Shown here in pieces: positions 8,961 through 17,218 of a DNA stretch of 64,000 nucleotides (position 1 is the first letter of the stretch; every line of letters starts with the position of its first letter). The notes beneath the pieces are model-generated. The model saw only the letters and a program-made list of their open reading frames with translations. It searched no databases and had not been told where the DNA came from. Made by a program: the position numbers and the translations under genes. The DNA comes from Embleya hyalina (GTDB lineage: Bacteria > Actinomycetota > Actinomycetes > Streptomycetales > Streptomycetaceae): assembly GCF_003967355.1 (NCBI RefSeq), contig NZ_BIFH01000041.1, positions 88,483 to 152,482 of the forward strand. Direction: 5' to 3'.

Positions 8961-9887
8961 ATGTCGGTGAAACGTTGGTTCGCACAGCTCACGGCCGTGT
9001 TGCTCGTGGTGGCGGGCGGCACGGCCGGCAGCACCGTCGTCGCCGCGGCGGCACCCGCGGCCGCGCTGGCGGGCCCCACGCTGGTGTACCAGGAGAACGA
9101 CGTGGTGCACGTGATCGCGTCGCCGGGCGCGGTGAACGACATCCGCACCTCCGGGGAACCGGACGAGTTCCTGGTGGTGGAGGATCTGGCCACCTCGATG
9201 GTGGTCGGCGACGGCTGCACGAAGTACACCGACCACAAGGTGAGATGCCACATGGAGACCGACTGGACGAGCCTGGAGATCGATGCCAGCGACAAGAACG
9301 ACTCACTGGACATCCAGTTTCGGACCTCGTCCACGGACGTGTGCAAGGCGAACGGCGCCGCGGGTGACGACACGATCCGGGTGTCCGGCTGCACGGCCCT
9401 CGGAGACGCCGGAAACGACACCATTCGTGTCATGGAGAGTGCGAACGTGCAGGCCGGGCTGGGGAACGACCGGATCATCATCAGCTATACCGCCACCGGC
9501 GACGCACGCAACATCTCGGGCGGCCCCGGCAAGGACGTGGTCAACTTCGCCGCCGCGACCGGTCCGGTGTCGGTCAAGCTGGACGACGTACGCAACGACG
9601 GGCAGGAGGGATACCAGACCATCGACATCCGCTCCGACGTCGAGGACCTGGAAGGCGGTCCCTACGGCGACGCCTTCGTCGGTTCCGCCATCGCCAACAA
9701 CCTGGACGGCGGCGCGGGCAATGACCGGATCCTGGGCGGCGATGGCAACGACACCCTGATCGGCGGATCGGGCAACGACGACCTCTACGGCGATGGCGGC
9801 TTGGACGCGCTCAACGGCGGATTGGGCGTCGATCGATGCGAGGTCGGCGCCGGCGGCGGAACCCGCGTCGACTGCGAACTCCCCTGA
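8961..9887 (+). CDS. Secreted calcium-binding RTX-repeat protein, 308 aa
   Basis: A Sec signal peptide opens the protein: MSVKRWFAQLTAVLLVVAGG, with likely cleavage after an Ala-rich stretch near residue 35. The middle is beta-rich with isolated cysteines. The C-terminal 90 residues carry RTX nonapeptides (NNLDGGAGNDRILGGDGND, TLIGGSGNDDLYGDGG), which fold into a beta-roll when calcium is bound. It ends with a short Cys-containing tail, DRCEVGAGGGTRVDCELP, that probably forms a disulfide. Gram-positive secreted RTX-like proteins of this size are common in actinomycetes and mostly uncharacterised. The ATG at 8961 has AAGGAG 10 nt upstream. The gene is followed by a hairpin. Confidence 0.85.
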   Translation: MSVKRWFAQLTAVLLVVAGGTAGSTVVAAAAPAAALAGPTLVYQENDVVHVIASPGAVNDIRTSGEPDEFLVVEDLATSMVVGDGCTKYTDHKVRCHMETDWTSLEIDASDKNDSLDIQFRTSSTDVCKANGAAGDDTIRVSGCTALGDAGNDTIRVMESANVQAGLGNDRIIISYTATGDARNISGGPGKDVVNFAAATGPVSVKLDDVRNDGQEGYQTIDIRSDVEDLEGGPYGDAFVGSAIANNLDGGAGNDRILGGDGNDTLIGGSGNDDLYGDGGLDALNGGLGVDRCEVGAGGGTRVDCELP

Positions 9888-9901
9888 ACCCCCGCACACC
9901 C

Positions 9902-9937
9902 GCCGGGCGGCCGGAACCACGTACCCGTCCGCCCGGC
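9902..9937 (+). terminator. Hairpin after the RTX gene
   Basis: GCCGGGCGG and CCGCCCGGC form a 9-bp stem with an 18-nt loop, starting 14 nt after the stop. There is no U-tract, as is usual for actinomycete terminators. Confidence 0.45.
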
Positions 9938-9968
9938 ACATCCGCACGCCGCGCGCGCCGCGGGAGTT

Positions 9969-10582
9969 CGACGCCGGTATTCCGGCACGGCCGGCCGCAC
10001 CGAGAACTGCCGGATCGGGCTCTTCACCGCCTACGCCTCCACCCGAGACCGCGCACCGGTGGACCGCGAGCTCTATCTCCCCAAGTCCCGGACCGAGGAC
10101 CGCGACCGCTGCCGCGCGGCGAGGATTCCCGACGACCGGGACTTCCACACCAAGGGCGACCTCGCCAAGGCATTGGCGCTGCGGGCCCTTGCCTCCGACC
10201 CGCCTTTCGCCCGGGTCACCGCCGACTCGGCCCACGGCCGGGAAGGCCGCTTCCGACGTCTGCTGGAACAATCCGGTCTCGGCTACGTCCTGGCGGCACC
10301 CAAGTCCCGGTTAGGCATGGCCTGTCCATGTATCGACCGGTTGTTTGCCCAGGCCCCCACGGAAGCCTGGGAGAGGATCTCGTGCGGGGACGGCGCCAAG
10401 GGGCCACGCGTCAACGACCGGACGGCCATCCGACTGCCCGCCGTTGCGGAGTACGACCACAGGAATGAGAACCAGACCCGCCGACGGTGGGCACCGGCCC
10501 GCCGCAGCACCACTCGGCCCGACGAGATCGCCTACCACCTCGCATATGCCCAACTCGACACGACAGCTGCGGAGCCGGAGGC
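9969..10582 (+). pseudogene. IS701-family transposase remnant
   Basis: The frame reads YSGTAGRTENCRIGLFTAYA, then VDRELYLPKSRTEDRDRC, RIPDDRDFHTKGDLAKALAL, VTADSAHGREGRFRRLLEQS and DEIAYHLAYAQLDTT, which are hallmark segments of IS701-type DDE transposases. The N-terminal third is missing, and after DTT the homology ends at about 10582, where an antisense integrase fragment begins. Compared with the remembered consensus there are several substitutions (W to R, Y to H), consistent with a dead copy. No terminal inverted repeats are visible. Confidence 0.8.
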
Positions 10583-10735
10583 GGCTGGGTCGTTCGAACA
10601 GTTCCCGGACGTACAGTGCGACATCGGACCGGCAGGCGGTCAGCGGGTCGAGGTCCAGCCCGCACGGCTCCGGATACTCGGCCGAGCCGCGGGCGTAGGC
10701 GTCGATCGTGCGAGGCTCGGAAGCACACCGATTCC
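10580..10735 (-). pseudogene. Tyrosine recombinase (integrase) N-terminal remnant
   Basis: The reverse strand reads SEPRTIDAYARGSAEYPEPC, then DPLTACRSDVALYVRELFER. This is the SAM-like core-binding domain found at the N-terminus of phage/XerD-type integrases (usual form RTIDAYARGLAEYL...YVRELTERPS). The catalytic domain is absent. It abuts the truncated IS701 transposase head to head, marking an old recombination junction. Confidence 0.6.
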
Positions 10736-10739
10736 GACC

Positions 10740-10862
10740 TGGGACGCATACACGACCACGTTCGTGATCCGCGCGGCGGTCGGCGCGGTCGCCCTCGCCC
10801 TCGCCCTCGGCATCGCACTGCTGCCCGCACAACTGCCCGCCGCCGTACCGGCCATCCCCTGA
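10740..10862 (+). pseudogene. C-terminal tail of a membrane protein, possible remnant
   Basis: The frame continuing to the TGA at 10862 reads TTTFVIRAAVGAVALALALG, a single hydrophobic helix followed by a short tail, and does not resemble IS701. It may be the last transmembrane helix of an exporter brought here by rearrangement. Confidence 0.25.
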
Positions 10863-11075
10863 ACGGCGAAGCGCGGGGCAAGGCGCCGATTCGGGACACG
10901 CCTTGACATGTGGCACGCTTGCCCCGCGCCGGGAGCAGACCGGCGAAGAATTCGTAGCCGCCGTCATCCGCCGCACTCGTGGCGAACCGCGGCGGTACCG
11001 GGAGCCGCCGAAAACCACGGGAACGGCCGGCAGGGTCACGCTGCGGCACCGAAGCACACCGCAAGGAGATCTCAT

Positions 11076-11684
11076 ATGGACCACGCCCAGACCCCGAACA
11101 CCCAGGCGACGCGGCGGGCCGGCGACCGCATCGCCGTCGTGGTCGGCAGCACCCGCCCCACCCGGATCTGCCCCGACATCGCCGAATGGATCCGCACCGT
11201 CCTCCAGCGGGACAGCCCGCTGACCTACGAGTTGCTCGACCTCGCCGACGTCGGCCTTCCCCTGCTCGACGAGCCGTTGAAGGCCGCGCTCCAGCAGTAC
11301 GAGCACGAGCACACCCGCCGGTGGAGCCGCACCGTCGGCTCCTACGACGGCTTCGTGTTCGTCTTCCCGCAGTACAACTGGGGCTACCCCGCCGTCCTGA
11401 AGAACGCCCTGGACTTCCTGTACCGGGAGTGGCACGACAAGCCGGCCGCGGTCGCCGGCTACGGCACCCGCGGAGGGGGCAAGGGAGTCGCCCAGCTCCT
11501 GTCCGTCCTGCAGGGCCTGCACATGCGCGCCCTGGACGACCACCTGGAACTGGTGATCACCGACGCCGACGTGGACGAGAACTGGCAGCTCAAGGACGTC
11601 GAAGCCACCCTCCACCCCTACCGCGACCGGATCAGGGCCATCGACGAGCAGATGCTCGAAGCCCTCCACGACGACCAGCAGTAG
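11076..11684 (+). CDS. NADPH-dependent FMN reductase family protein, 202 aa
   Basis: The flavodoxin-like fold is clear: beta-strand 1 and the phosphate-binding loop RIAVVVGSTRPTRIC (residues 18-32), then GFVFVFPQYNWGYPAVLKNA, the FMN-contacting segment of the family, then AVAGYGTRGGGKGVAQLL. Members reduce FMN, quinones or azo compounds with NADPH, usually as dimers. The ATG at 11076 has AAGGAG 7 nt upstream. It stands alone between remnants; no operon partner is seen. Confidence 0.9.
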   Translation: MDHAQTPNTQATRRAGDRIAVVVGSTRPTRICPDIAEWIRTVLQRDSPLTYELLDLADVGLPLLDEPLKAALQQYEHEHTRRWSRTVGSYDGFVFVFPQYNWGYPAVLKNALDFLYREWHDKPAAVAGYGTRGGGKGVAQLLSVLQGLHMRALDDHLELVITDADVDENWQLKDVEATLHPYRDRIRAIDEQMLEALHDDQQ

Positions 11685-12105
11685 AACCGGCACAACCACG
11701 CGGCGGACGCCGGCTCGACGGGCGGGGTACGGTCGGCCCCTTCGTGACCCGGTCGAGACCGAGGAGCCCGGCCTGCCATCCGGCATCGACCCCGCCTCGG
11801 ACCACTCCGACACCAAAACCATGCTCTCGGTCCTCACCACCGTGCCGGAGTTCCGGCACGACACGACAGTGAGAACACCCGCGAAGGGATCGCCGCCGCC
11901 GGAACCTGAGGCAAGACCCTCGGCCATCGCCACCATGTCGACCCGAAGGCAATCCGCTGGGTCCCGGACGCCGCCGGGCCCGCGACCCGCCGAGCAACTC
12001 GACGCCGTCCCTGACGAGGCCGACCGGCAGCATCAACAACCCACGGCAAACCCGGAGATCCCCTTCGACCCGCCCGCCCTGCCCTCCGACCACCTGCTTG
12101 CCGAC
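11685..12105. other. Intergenic region, no gene seen
   Basis: The plus-strand frame 11821-12192 is open but Pro/Arg-rich without domain features and has no ribosome binding site. I see nothing else before the palindrome at 12106. Confidence 0.35.
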
Positions 12106-12133
12106 GGAAGATATGTCGTACGACATATCTTCC
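12106..12133. promoter_or_regulatory. 28-bp perfect palindrome, operator-like
   Basis: GGAAGATATGTCGT followed by ACGACATATCTTCC reads identically on both strands over 28 bp with no spacer. Its core ATATGTCG-type half-sites and AT content stand out from the GC-rich surroundings. This is the form of a repressor operator (PadR, TetR or similar dimers), but no intact regulator or promoter-proximal gene adjoins it. The nearest feature is a STAND ATPase remnant. Confidence 0.55.
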
Positions 12134-12203
12134 ACAAGATCCCTTCGGTTCGAGTCGGACCCCGTCGAAGCCCGAACAGGGCCGGCCGGTAACGACGTTG
12201 CCG

Positions 12204-12235
12204 CGTTCGCCCCCCGGTGGCCCGGGGGGCGAACG
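12204..12235. terminator. Strong hairpin, bidirectional terminator-like
   Basis: CGTTCGCCCCCC pairs perfectly with GGGGGGCGAACG, with GG/CC extending the stem around a 4-nt loop. It lies just beyond the 3' end of the STAND ATPase remnant on the reverse strand. Confidence 0.55.
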
Positions 12236-12241
12236 GCGTGA

Positions 12242-12655
12242 TCAGGTGTACGTGATCCGGGACTCCGGTCCGAAACGGCGGATGCGGGCGGGTCGTCGAC
12301 GTCCTCCAGGACGAGGAGCCACCCGTGGTGGTCGGCGAGCCGGCGGATCGCGCGTTCGGCCTGCAACTCGGCGGGCAGTCCGACGAGTCCGGGTTGCAGG
12401 GCGCGTGCCGGCGCGGCCAGTCCCGCGTCGATCGCTGTCGTGCTGTCGGCGTTGCCCCCATCGCGGTGTTGCGGGTCGTCTTCCGGCCCGGTGGGTGGCG
12501 CGCACGGACGTGCCGACCCCGCCCGGTCCGTGCACCGCGTGCACGACGACTTCGCGGGATCGGGCGAACGCCGTCTCCCCCAACGCGGCGAGTTCACGGT
12601 CGCGGTCGACGCTCACCGTCGAACAGAGCGTGGCGGCTCCCGGCTCCGGAAGCAC
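12242..12655 (-). pseudogene. STAND (NB-ARC) ATPase remnant
   Basis: Segments of an NB-ARC NTPase appear in two frames. VVVHAVHGPGGVGTSVRATH is the P-loop; the catalytic lysine is replaced by threonine (GVGKS expected). AIDAGLAAPARALQPGLVGL and ADHHGWLLVLEDVDDPPASA follow, the latter being the Walker B strand with its acidic pair. The C-terminal TPR array typical of these signalling proteins is missing. Two frame changes and the P-loop substitution make a functional product unlikely. Confidence 0.65.
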
Positions 12656-12658
12656 TCC

Positions 12659-14125
12659 TCAGTGACCCGTGTGGTTCCCCGCCCACACCGTCGGGGTCCG
12701 GCCCGACCAGGGGCTTGCCTGTTCGAGTTGTCCGGCAAGGCGGAAGAGGCGACCTTCGAGCCCGTATCCGGCGGCGAACTGCATACCGATCGGGAGACCC
12801 GTCTCCGCGTCGGCCGTCACCGGCACCGACATGGCGGGCGTGCCCGCCACATTGAACGCCACGGTGAACGGCGAAAGATCCAAGAGGTACCGAAGCCAGC
12901 CGAGGCCGTCCAGCGTCTCCGCGTCCGCCGCGTGAGTGCCCAAGAGCACGGGAAGCTCCGGCACGGTAGGGGTGAGCAATATGTCGTGGGCGCCGAAGTA
13001 CCGCGCCAGGCTTCGGGCGATCCGGTTGCGGACTTCGAGAGCGGTGACGAACTGGGCGCCGGTGACCCGCCGCCCGTAGTGGTAGCCGGCCAGGGTGGGC
13101 GGCTCCAGGGTCGAGGAATCGATGGGGCGGTCGAAGGCGGCGGCCAGCTCGTCGATCGAGGCCGTCAGGTTCGCCGTCCACTGCCGGGCGCTGGCCAGGA
13201 CGAACTCCTCCCAGTCGACCCCGAGGTCGACCTCGACCTCCTCCACCCGGTGGCCGAGAGACTCGAGCAGGCGCGTGGTGCGGGAAAGCGCGTCGGCCAC
13301 CGGCGTGATCGTGCGGCGCCCACCCCATGCCTGGGTGAGTACGCCGATCCGCAGCGAGCCGGGATGGCGGGTGACTTCCTCCGCGTACGGCCGGGACGGC
13401 TCCTGGGCGAAGTACGGGTCACCCGGTTCCGGGCCGCGGATCTGGTCGAGCAGTGTCGCGCTGTCGCGTACGGTGCGGCTGACGCTGCCGTGCACGACCA
13501 GGCCGTTGAAGAGCTCGTCGAAGTAGGGCCCCACGGAGACCCGGCCACGGGTGGGCTTCAATCCGAACAGGCCGTTGTAGGCGGCGGGGACGCGGATCGA
13601 GCCGGCGGCGTCGGTGGCGTGCGCGATCGGGACCACGCCGGCGGCGACAGCCGCGCCGGCGCCTCCGCTGGATCCGCCCGCGCTGCGCGCCAGGTCCCAC
13701 GGGTTGCGGGTCGTGCCGTACAGCACCGGCTCCGTCGTGTTGCTGTAGCCCATCTCCGGTGTCGCCGTACGCCCGAACGTCACGAGCCCCGCGCGACGCA
13801 AGCGCAGCATCAGCGAGGAGTCGGCGCCGGAGACGTTGCCGGCCGCGAGACGGCTGCCCAACTCCATTCGTTTCCCGGCCATGGCGACGCCCAGGTCCTT
13901 GATCAGGAAAGGAACCCCGGCCAAAGGAACCCCGGCCGACGCAGCGCTGCCGGGACCGGGCTCGTCGTCGGTCGGCCATGTCTCCACGATGGCGTTGATC
14001 CGCGGATCGACCGCCTGCGCGGCCTCGCGTGCGGCTGCTTCCAGTTCGGCGGGAGTCACCTCCCCTTCGGTCACCAGCTCCGCGAGCCCGACCGCGTCGA
14101 AGCTCACGTACTCCGAAATTCTCAT
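12659..14125 (-). CDS. Amidase-signature family hydrolase (6-aminohexanoate cyclic dimer hydrolase-like), 488 aa
   Basis: The Ser-cisSer-Lys triad of the amidase signature family is visible: Lys in [14 protein letters not shown] (about residue 80), the Gly/Ser loop [16 protein letters not shown], and the nucleophile segment [20 protein letters not shown]. Full family length. Such enzymes hydrolyse linear or cyclic amides. The motif context ([19 protein letters not shown]) resembles cyclic-dimer hydrolases of the nylon-oligomer type, by memory. The ATG at 14125 has GGGAG 6 nt upstream. It diverges from a TetR gene with a palindrome between them, so it is probably the repressed target. The gene is intact. 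Confidence 0.88.
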   Translation of the reverse strand: MRISEYVSFDAVGLAELVTEGEVTPAELEAAAREAAQAVDPRINAIVETWPTDDEPGPGSAASAGVPLAGVPFLIKDLGVAMAGKRMELGSRLAAGNVSGADSSLMLRLRRAGLVTFGRTATPEMGYSNTTEPVLYGTTRNPWDLARSAGGSSGGAGAAVAAGVVPIAHATDAAGSIRVPAAYNGLFGLKPTRGRVSVGPYFDELFNGLVVHGSVSRTVRDSATLLDQIRGPEPGDPYFAQEPSRPYAEEVTRHPGSLRIGVLTQAWGGRRTITPVADALSRTTRLLESLGHRVEEVEVDLGVDWEEFVLASARQWTANLTASIDELAAAFDRPIDSSTLEPPTLAGYHYGRRVTGAQFVTALEVRNRIARSLARYFGAHDILLTPTVPELPVLLGTHAADAETLDGLGWLRYLLDLSPFTVAFNVAGTPAMSVPVTADAETGLPIGMQFAAGYGLEGRLFRLAGQLEQASPWSGRTPTVWAGNHTGH

Positions 14126-14162
14126 TGTTGCTCCCATCGAGAACGATACCTTCGAGTCCCGA

Positions 14163-14182
14163 ACGATACCCATCGGTATCGT
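14163..14182. promoter_or_regulatory. TetR-type operator between amidase and repressor genes
   Basis: ACGATACC-CATC-GGTATCGT is a perfect 8-bp inverted repeat with a 4-nt spacer, placed between the divergent starts. An extra half-site GAACGATACC lies at about 14141-14150 and a variant GGTACCGT lies just downstream. The likely ligand is the adjacent TetR protein, by position. Confidence 0.7.
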
Positions 14183-14253
14183 GCAGCACCGACTGGTACC
14201 GTAACAGGGGAAATCAAGTGGTCCCACAACGGACCGGACGTCACGGAGCAGCC

Positions 14254-14898
14254 ATGGCAGCAAGCGTCGGCAGACCGAGCAGGGTGGCCAAACTGCCGCC
14301 TCGTGAGCGCATCCTCGACGCCGCGGAAGAGCTCTTCCAGAGCGAGGGGATCCGGCGGGTGGGTGTCCAGACGATCGCCGAGCGGGCCGAGACCACCAAA
14401 ATGGCGATCTACCGGCACTTCGAAACCAAGGACGCGCTGGTCGCCGAGTGGCTGCGGATCGTCGCGGCCGAGTACCAGGCGGCCTTCGACCGGGTCGAGG
14501 CCGAGCACCCCGGCCGCCCCGGGGACCAGATCCTTGGCCTGGCCCGCTTCATCGCCGAGGGATTGCCGGCGATTTCGCACCGGGGCTGCCCGTTCATCAA
14601 CTCCATCGCCGAGTTGCCCGACCGCTCCCATCCCGCACGGCAAGTGATCGAGAAGCACAAGGCCCACCAGGCCCACAGACTGGTCGGCATGTGCACCGAG
14701 GCCGGACTGCGCGATCCGGAGCAGGCTGCGGCCGCGATCACCTTCGTACTGGAAGGCGCGCAGGTCAGCACCCACAACGGAAGCATCGATCAAGCGGGGG
14801 ACCGCCTGCTGGGAATCGTGGAGGGAATCCTGGCTCACCACCGCTCCCCCCTCGGCGAGTCCCGGGCATCCACCGACGGCACGGCAAGGGCGGTGTGA
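14254..14898 (+). CDS. TetR family repressor, 214 aa
   Basis: N-terminal helix-turn-helix: RERILDAAEELFQSEGIRRV, then QTIAERAETTKMAIYRHFET (residues 17-60). A longer C-terminal ligand domain carries HRGCPFINSIAELPDRSHPA. This segment is typical of TetR_C regulators of the YcdC/AcnR-like type. The ATG at 14254 has GGAG 5 nt upstream. It probably represses itself and the divergent amidase through the operator at 14163. Confidence 0.9.
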   Translation: MAASVGRPSRVAKLPPRERILDAAEELFQSEGIRRVGVQTIAERAETTKMAIYRHFETKDALVAEWLRIVAAEYQAAFDRVEAEHPGRPGDQILGLARFIAEGLPAISHRGCPFINSIAELPDRSHPARQVIEKHKAHQAHRLVGMCTEAGLRDPEQAAAAITFVLEGAQVSTHNGSIDQAGDRLLGIVEGILAHHRSPLGESRASTDGTARAV

Positions 14899-14992
14899 CG
14901 TCCTCCGAGACGACGGGGAGGCCCGTCGTCGTCGCCGGAACCGCTGCCACCGCAACCACACGCCCTTGGCATGAGTGCGGAGAATGAGTCGG

Positions 14993-15109
14993 ATGGATCG
15001 TCGTGCGGGAAAGCACGCACTGATCACGGGCGGGACGGGCGCCATCGGGTCCTCGGCCCCGACCGAGCGCATGCAGGGGGTCGACGGCGGCGCCGGCGCT
15101 CACCGGTGA
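14993..15109 (+). pseudogene. Short-chain dehydrogenase, N-terminal fragment
   Basis: MDRRAGKHALITGGTGAIGS is the start of a Rossmann-fold SDR with its TGxxxGxG cofactor loop; the frame then becomes meaningless and stops at 15109. A matching SDR C-terminal part lies 1.2 kb downstream (16285-16800). The gene seems to have been split, with a PAS fragment and a Rieske oxygenase fragment between the pieces. Confidence 0.55.
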
Positions 15110-15127
15110 GCCGCCGAAGGAGGAACG

Positions 15128-15523
15128 ATGCCGGCAGCAGAGGCGATCCGGCCGCTGCTCGCACAACCGGCGGCCCTCGACGTCGGCGTCGTCTGTGCAT
15201 CGGCCGACGGACATACCGTCCACGCCAACCCACGGATCGAACACCATGTCGGTCCCGTTCCACCTGGCGTCCCCGGCTCCGACTGGGCCAACCGGTTCGG
15301 CCTGGCGCGGCCCGATGGAGCCCCCTACAGATCTCCGCCTGAAGCCGGCGAGATGTCCGCACAGATGCTCAGCCGCGACCGCAAGCGCGCGGTCCTCATG
15401 CAGACGCTCACCGCGCCGCTGCTCGCCTCCGCCGGCGACTGCATCGGCAGTGTCGGAATCTTCCGCGCCACCGGCCCGACCCTCTGGCGCCCACGGGCAA
15501 CCAGCCCCCACCTTTCGGCGTGA
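15128..15523 (+). CDS. PAS-domain protein, 131 aa, probably truncated
   Basis: An AAGGAGGAACG ribosome binding site precedes the ATG at 15128. Residues 15-110 look like one PAS sensor: VGVVCASADGHTVHANPRIE, DWANRFGLARPDGAP, and the closing strand pair LLASAGDCIGSVGIFRATGP. In intact relatives the PAS domain is followed by an output domain; here the frame ends after a Pro/Arg-rich tail and runs directly into a Rieske oxygenase remnant. It may be a regulator cut off at its 3' end. Confidence 0.5.
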   Translation: MPAAEAIRPLLAQPAALDVGVVCASADGHTVHANPRIEHHVGPVPPGVPGSDWANRFGLARPDGAPYRSPPEAGEMSAQMLSRDRKRAVLMQTLTAPLLASAGDCIGSVGIFRATGPTLWRPRATSPHLSA

Positions 15524-16250
15524 TGTGCAAGGCCGAGATGGGCAATGCGTCTCACTTCCGATGCTCCCATCACGGGTAGACGTACAAGAACTCCGGCAAA
15601 CTGATCGGCGTCCCGTACATGGACGAGGGCTACGCGGGCCGGCTCAAGCGCAAGAACTGGAGTCCGGTGCGCGTCCGCGTCGACCGCTACCAGGGGCCGG
15701 TATTCGGCACACCGGACCCTCAAGCCCCCGAACTCGGCGACTCCCTGGGCGACTCACGGCTTCGGCGGCCTCGAGGTGCACGGGCCGCCGGCTCGCCGAC
15801 ACGGACTGGTGGCCCACCAGCGCGGCGGACGCCACGCACAGCCAGGGCTGATCCGTCAGCGTCCCGGGCAAGGGACACGACATCGGCCTGGGCCACAGCC
15901 CGAACTTCCCGGCCTTCGGCGGGTTCCCCCGACGAACCGGCCGAGGAGACGAAGCAGACTCTGACGCCCGAGCAGGTGGGGGTCTTCGCCAAGACGCACA
16001 CGGCCGTCGGCTCGGTCTTCCCGAACCTCACCTTCCCGATGCAGCCGTTCGGTCCGGTGCCGGGCGAACCGGGAGTCCGCTTCGTCACCATGCGGCTCTA
16101 CCAGCCGGTCGGCCCCAGGCGCATGCAGATGTACTCCTGGTGCCTCGTGCCGAAGAACGCATCGGCGGAATACAAGAACGCCGCCTATCGCGCACCGGCG
16201 AAGAAGAACCCGGGCCGGCCCCTGCGGGCGGTCGTCGGCGACGCGACCAG
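15512..16250 (+). pseudogene. Rieske aromatic-ring dioxygenase alpha subunit, decayed
   Basis: The frame reads VMCKAEMGNASHFRCSHHG, the second half of the Rieske [2Fe-2S] site. Then comes a TAG stop at 15577-15579 where tryptophan is expected, then TYKNSGKLIGVPYMDEGYAG, KRKNWSPVRVRVDRYQG and FGTPDPQAPELGDSLGDSR. After a scrambled part it resumes as VGVFAKTHTAVGSVFPNLTF, MQPFGPVPGEPGVRFVTMRL and MQMYSWCLVPKNASAEYKNA. These are catalytic-domain segments of biphenyl/benzene-type dioxygenase large subunits. It has a nonsense codon and several frame breaks, and the iron-binding 2-His-1-carboxylate region is lost. Confidence 0.75.
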
Positions 16251-16284
16251 CCCACCCGTGCCAGCGCAGGCCCGGGCCCGGGCC

Positions 16285-16800
16285 GTCGACGCCGCCGGGA
16301 GACTCGACCATCTGACGTGCTGCGTCGGCGTGTTCGACACTACGCCTCGCTGCGCACCCTGTCGGTGCAGGCACTGATCGACGCGGCCGAGGAGATGTGG
16401 CGGGTGAACGTCCTGTCCACGCCCGTCGCCCTACGGCATGGCCCGCGCTGCACGCGGCGGGGGCTCCGTGACCCCGACCCTGTCCGAATCGGAGTTCCAC
16501 CCCCTGGGCGGCGGGGTGCTGCACGGAAGCTCCCAGTGGGCGCTGCGCGGCGTCGTGCAGCATCTGTCGGCCGACCCGGCGCCTTCGGTCCGGGTCAACG
16601 GCGTGGCCCTCGGCGGCACGACCGCCACCGCCTTCTCCGGGCTCGCGGCGTCGGGGGCGAGCGCCTCCTCGGTGGATAGGGTCGGCGGACGAGACAAGCG
16701 GATCGCCGCGGGCACCATGCTCGGGGTGACGCCCACCCAGGAGGATCACGCCGGCGCCTATGTCTACCTCGCGGACCCGAAGGCCGCGTGGGGGGCGACC
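16285..16800 (+). pseudogene. cis-Dihydrodiol dehydrogenase-like SDR, C-terminal remnant
   Basis: Segments in changing frames reconstruct a BphB-type SDR: GRLDHLTCCVGVFD, YASLRTLSVQALIDAAEEMW, RVNVLSTPVAL, then HPLGGGVLHGSSQWALRGVV (catalytic Tyr replaced by His), SVRVNGVALGGT and GVTPTQEDHAGAYVYLADP. Dihydrodiol dehydrogenases rearomatise the product of the Rieske dioxygenase, so this and the preceding remnant were one catabolic locus. At least two frameshifts are present. Confidence 0.7.
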
Positions 16801-16828
16801 GGCGGTGCACCGCCGGTCGCCCCCCACG
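16787..16828. terminator. 42-bp perfect palindrome, hairpin
   Basis: From CGTGGGGGGCGACCGGCGGTG the sequence returns perfectly to CACCGCCGGTCGCCCCCCACG: a 21-bp inverted repeat with no spacer, entirely GC-rich. It would form a very stable hairpin in RNA or a cruciform in DNA. It lies inside or at the end of the SDR remnant. A terminator is the simplest reading; a mobile-element or replication-related palindrome is possible. Confidence 0.6.
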
Positions 16829-17047
16829 TGTGCCCTCGCCATGTGTCCTGACGCGGCGCGGGTGCCTGGGCAGACGCCCGGATCAGCTGGGTCGGCTCCG
16901 CGCGGTTGGCGACGTCCGTCCTGGCGTGGATGCGCTTGACGTACCAAGCCGCGCAAACGCCGGAGGGCGAACCCGCAGTGCGCGCGAGAGCAATGGCGGC
17001 GTAGCCCCGCCCACCCGCCACCCGGGCGGGGATGGAAGAGGGCGTCG
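16829..17047. other. Intergenic region, nothing recognised
   Basis: No start, domain or repeat is visible between the palindrome and the small remnant at 17048. Confidence 0.35.
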
Positions 17048-17215
17048 ATGGCCCAGGGGTACACCACCGTGGTGCGCGGCGAGCACGTCAAGCTGCCGAA
17101 CACCCTCGTCGGGATCCGCGCCGCCCTCCCCGAGGAACGGCGTGCCGCGTTCGCCGGGGCTATGGCGTACACGCGTTGGGCACTGCGGGCGCGGCCGGCG
17201 TGTTTCGGGTCGGCG
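17048..17215 (+). pseudogene. N-terminal fragment of a small hypothetical protein
   Basis: The frame reads MAQGYTTVVRGEHVKLPNTL, then VGIRAALPEERRAAFAG, which resembles the start of a family of small actinomycete proteins beginning with a KLPNTLxGIRxALPxxxRAAF motif (remembered, function unknown to me). After about 50 residues the sequence loses protein character and runs into the convergent exporter gene. Confidence 0.4.
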
Positions 17216-17218
17216 CGT

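Noticed and set aside
10903..10931. TTGACA promoter for the FMN reductase gene
   Set aside because: A -35-like hexamer is present, but no acceptable -10 hexamer lies 16-19 bp downstream.
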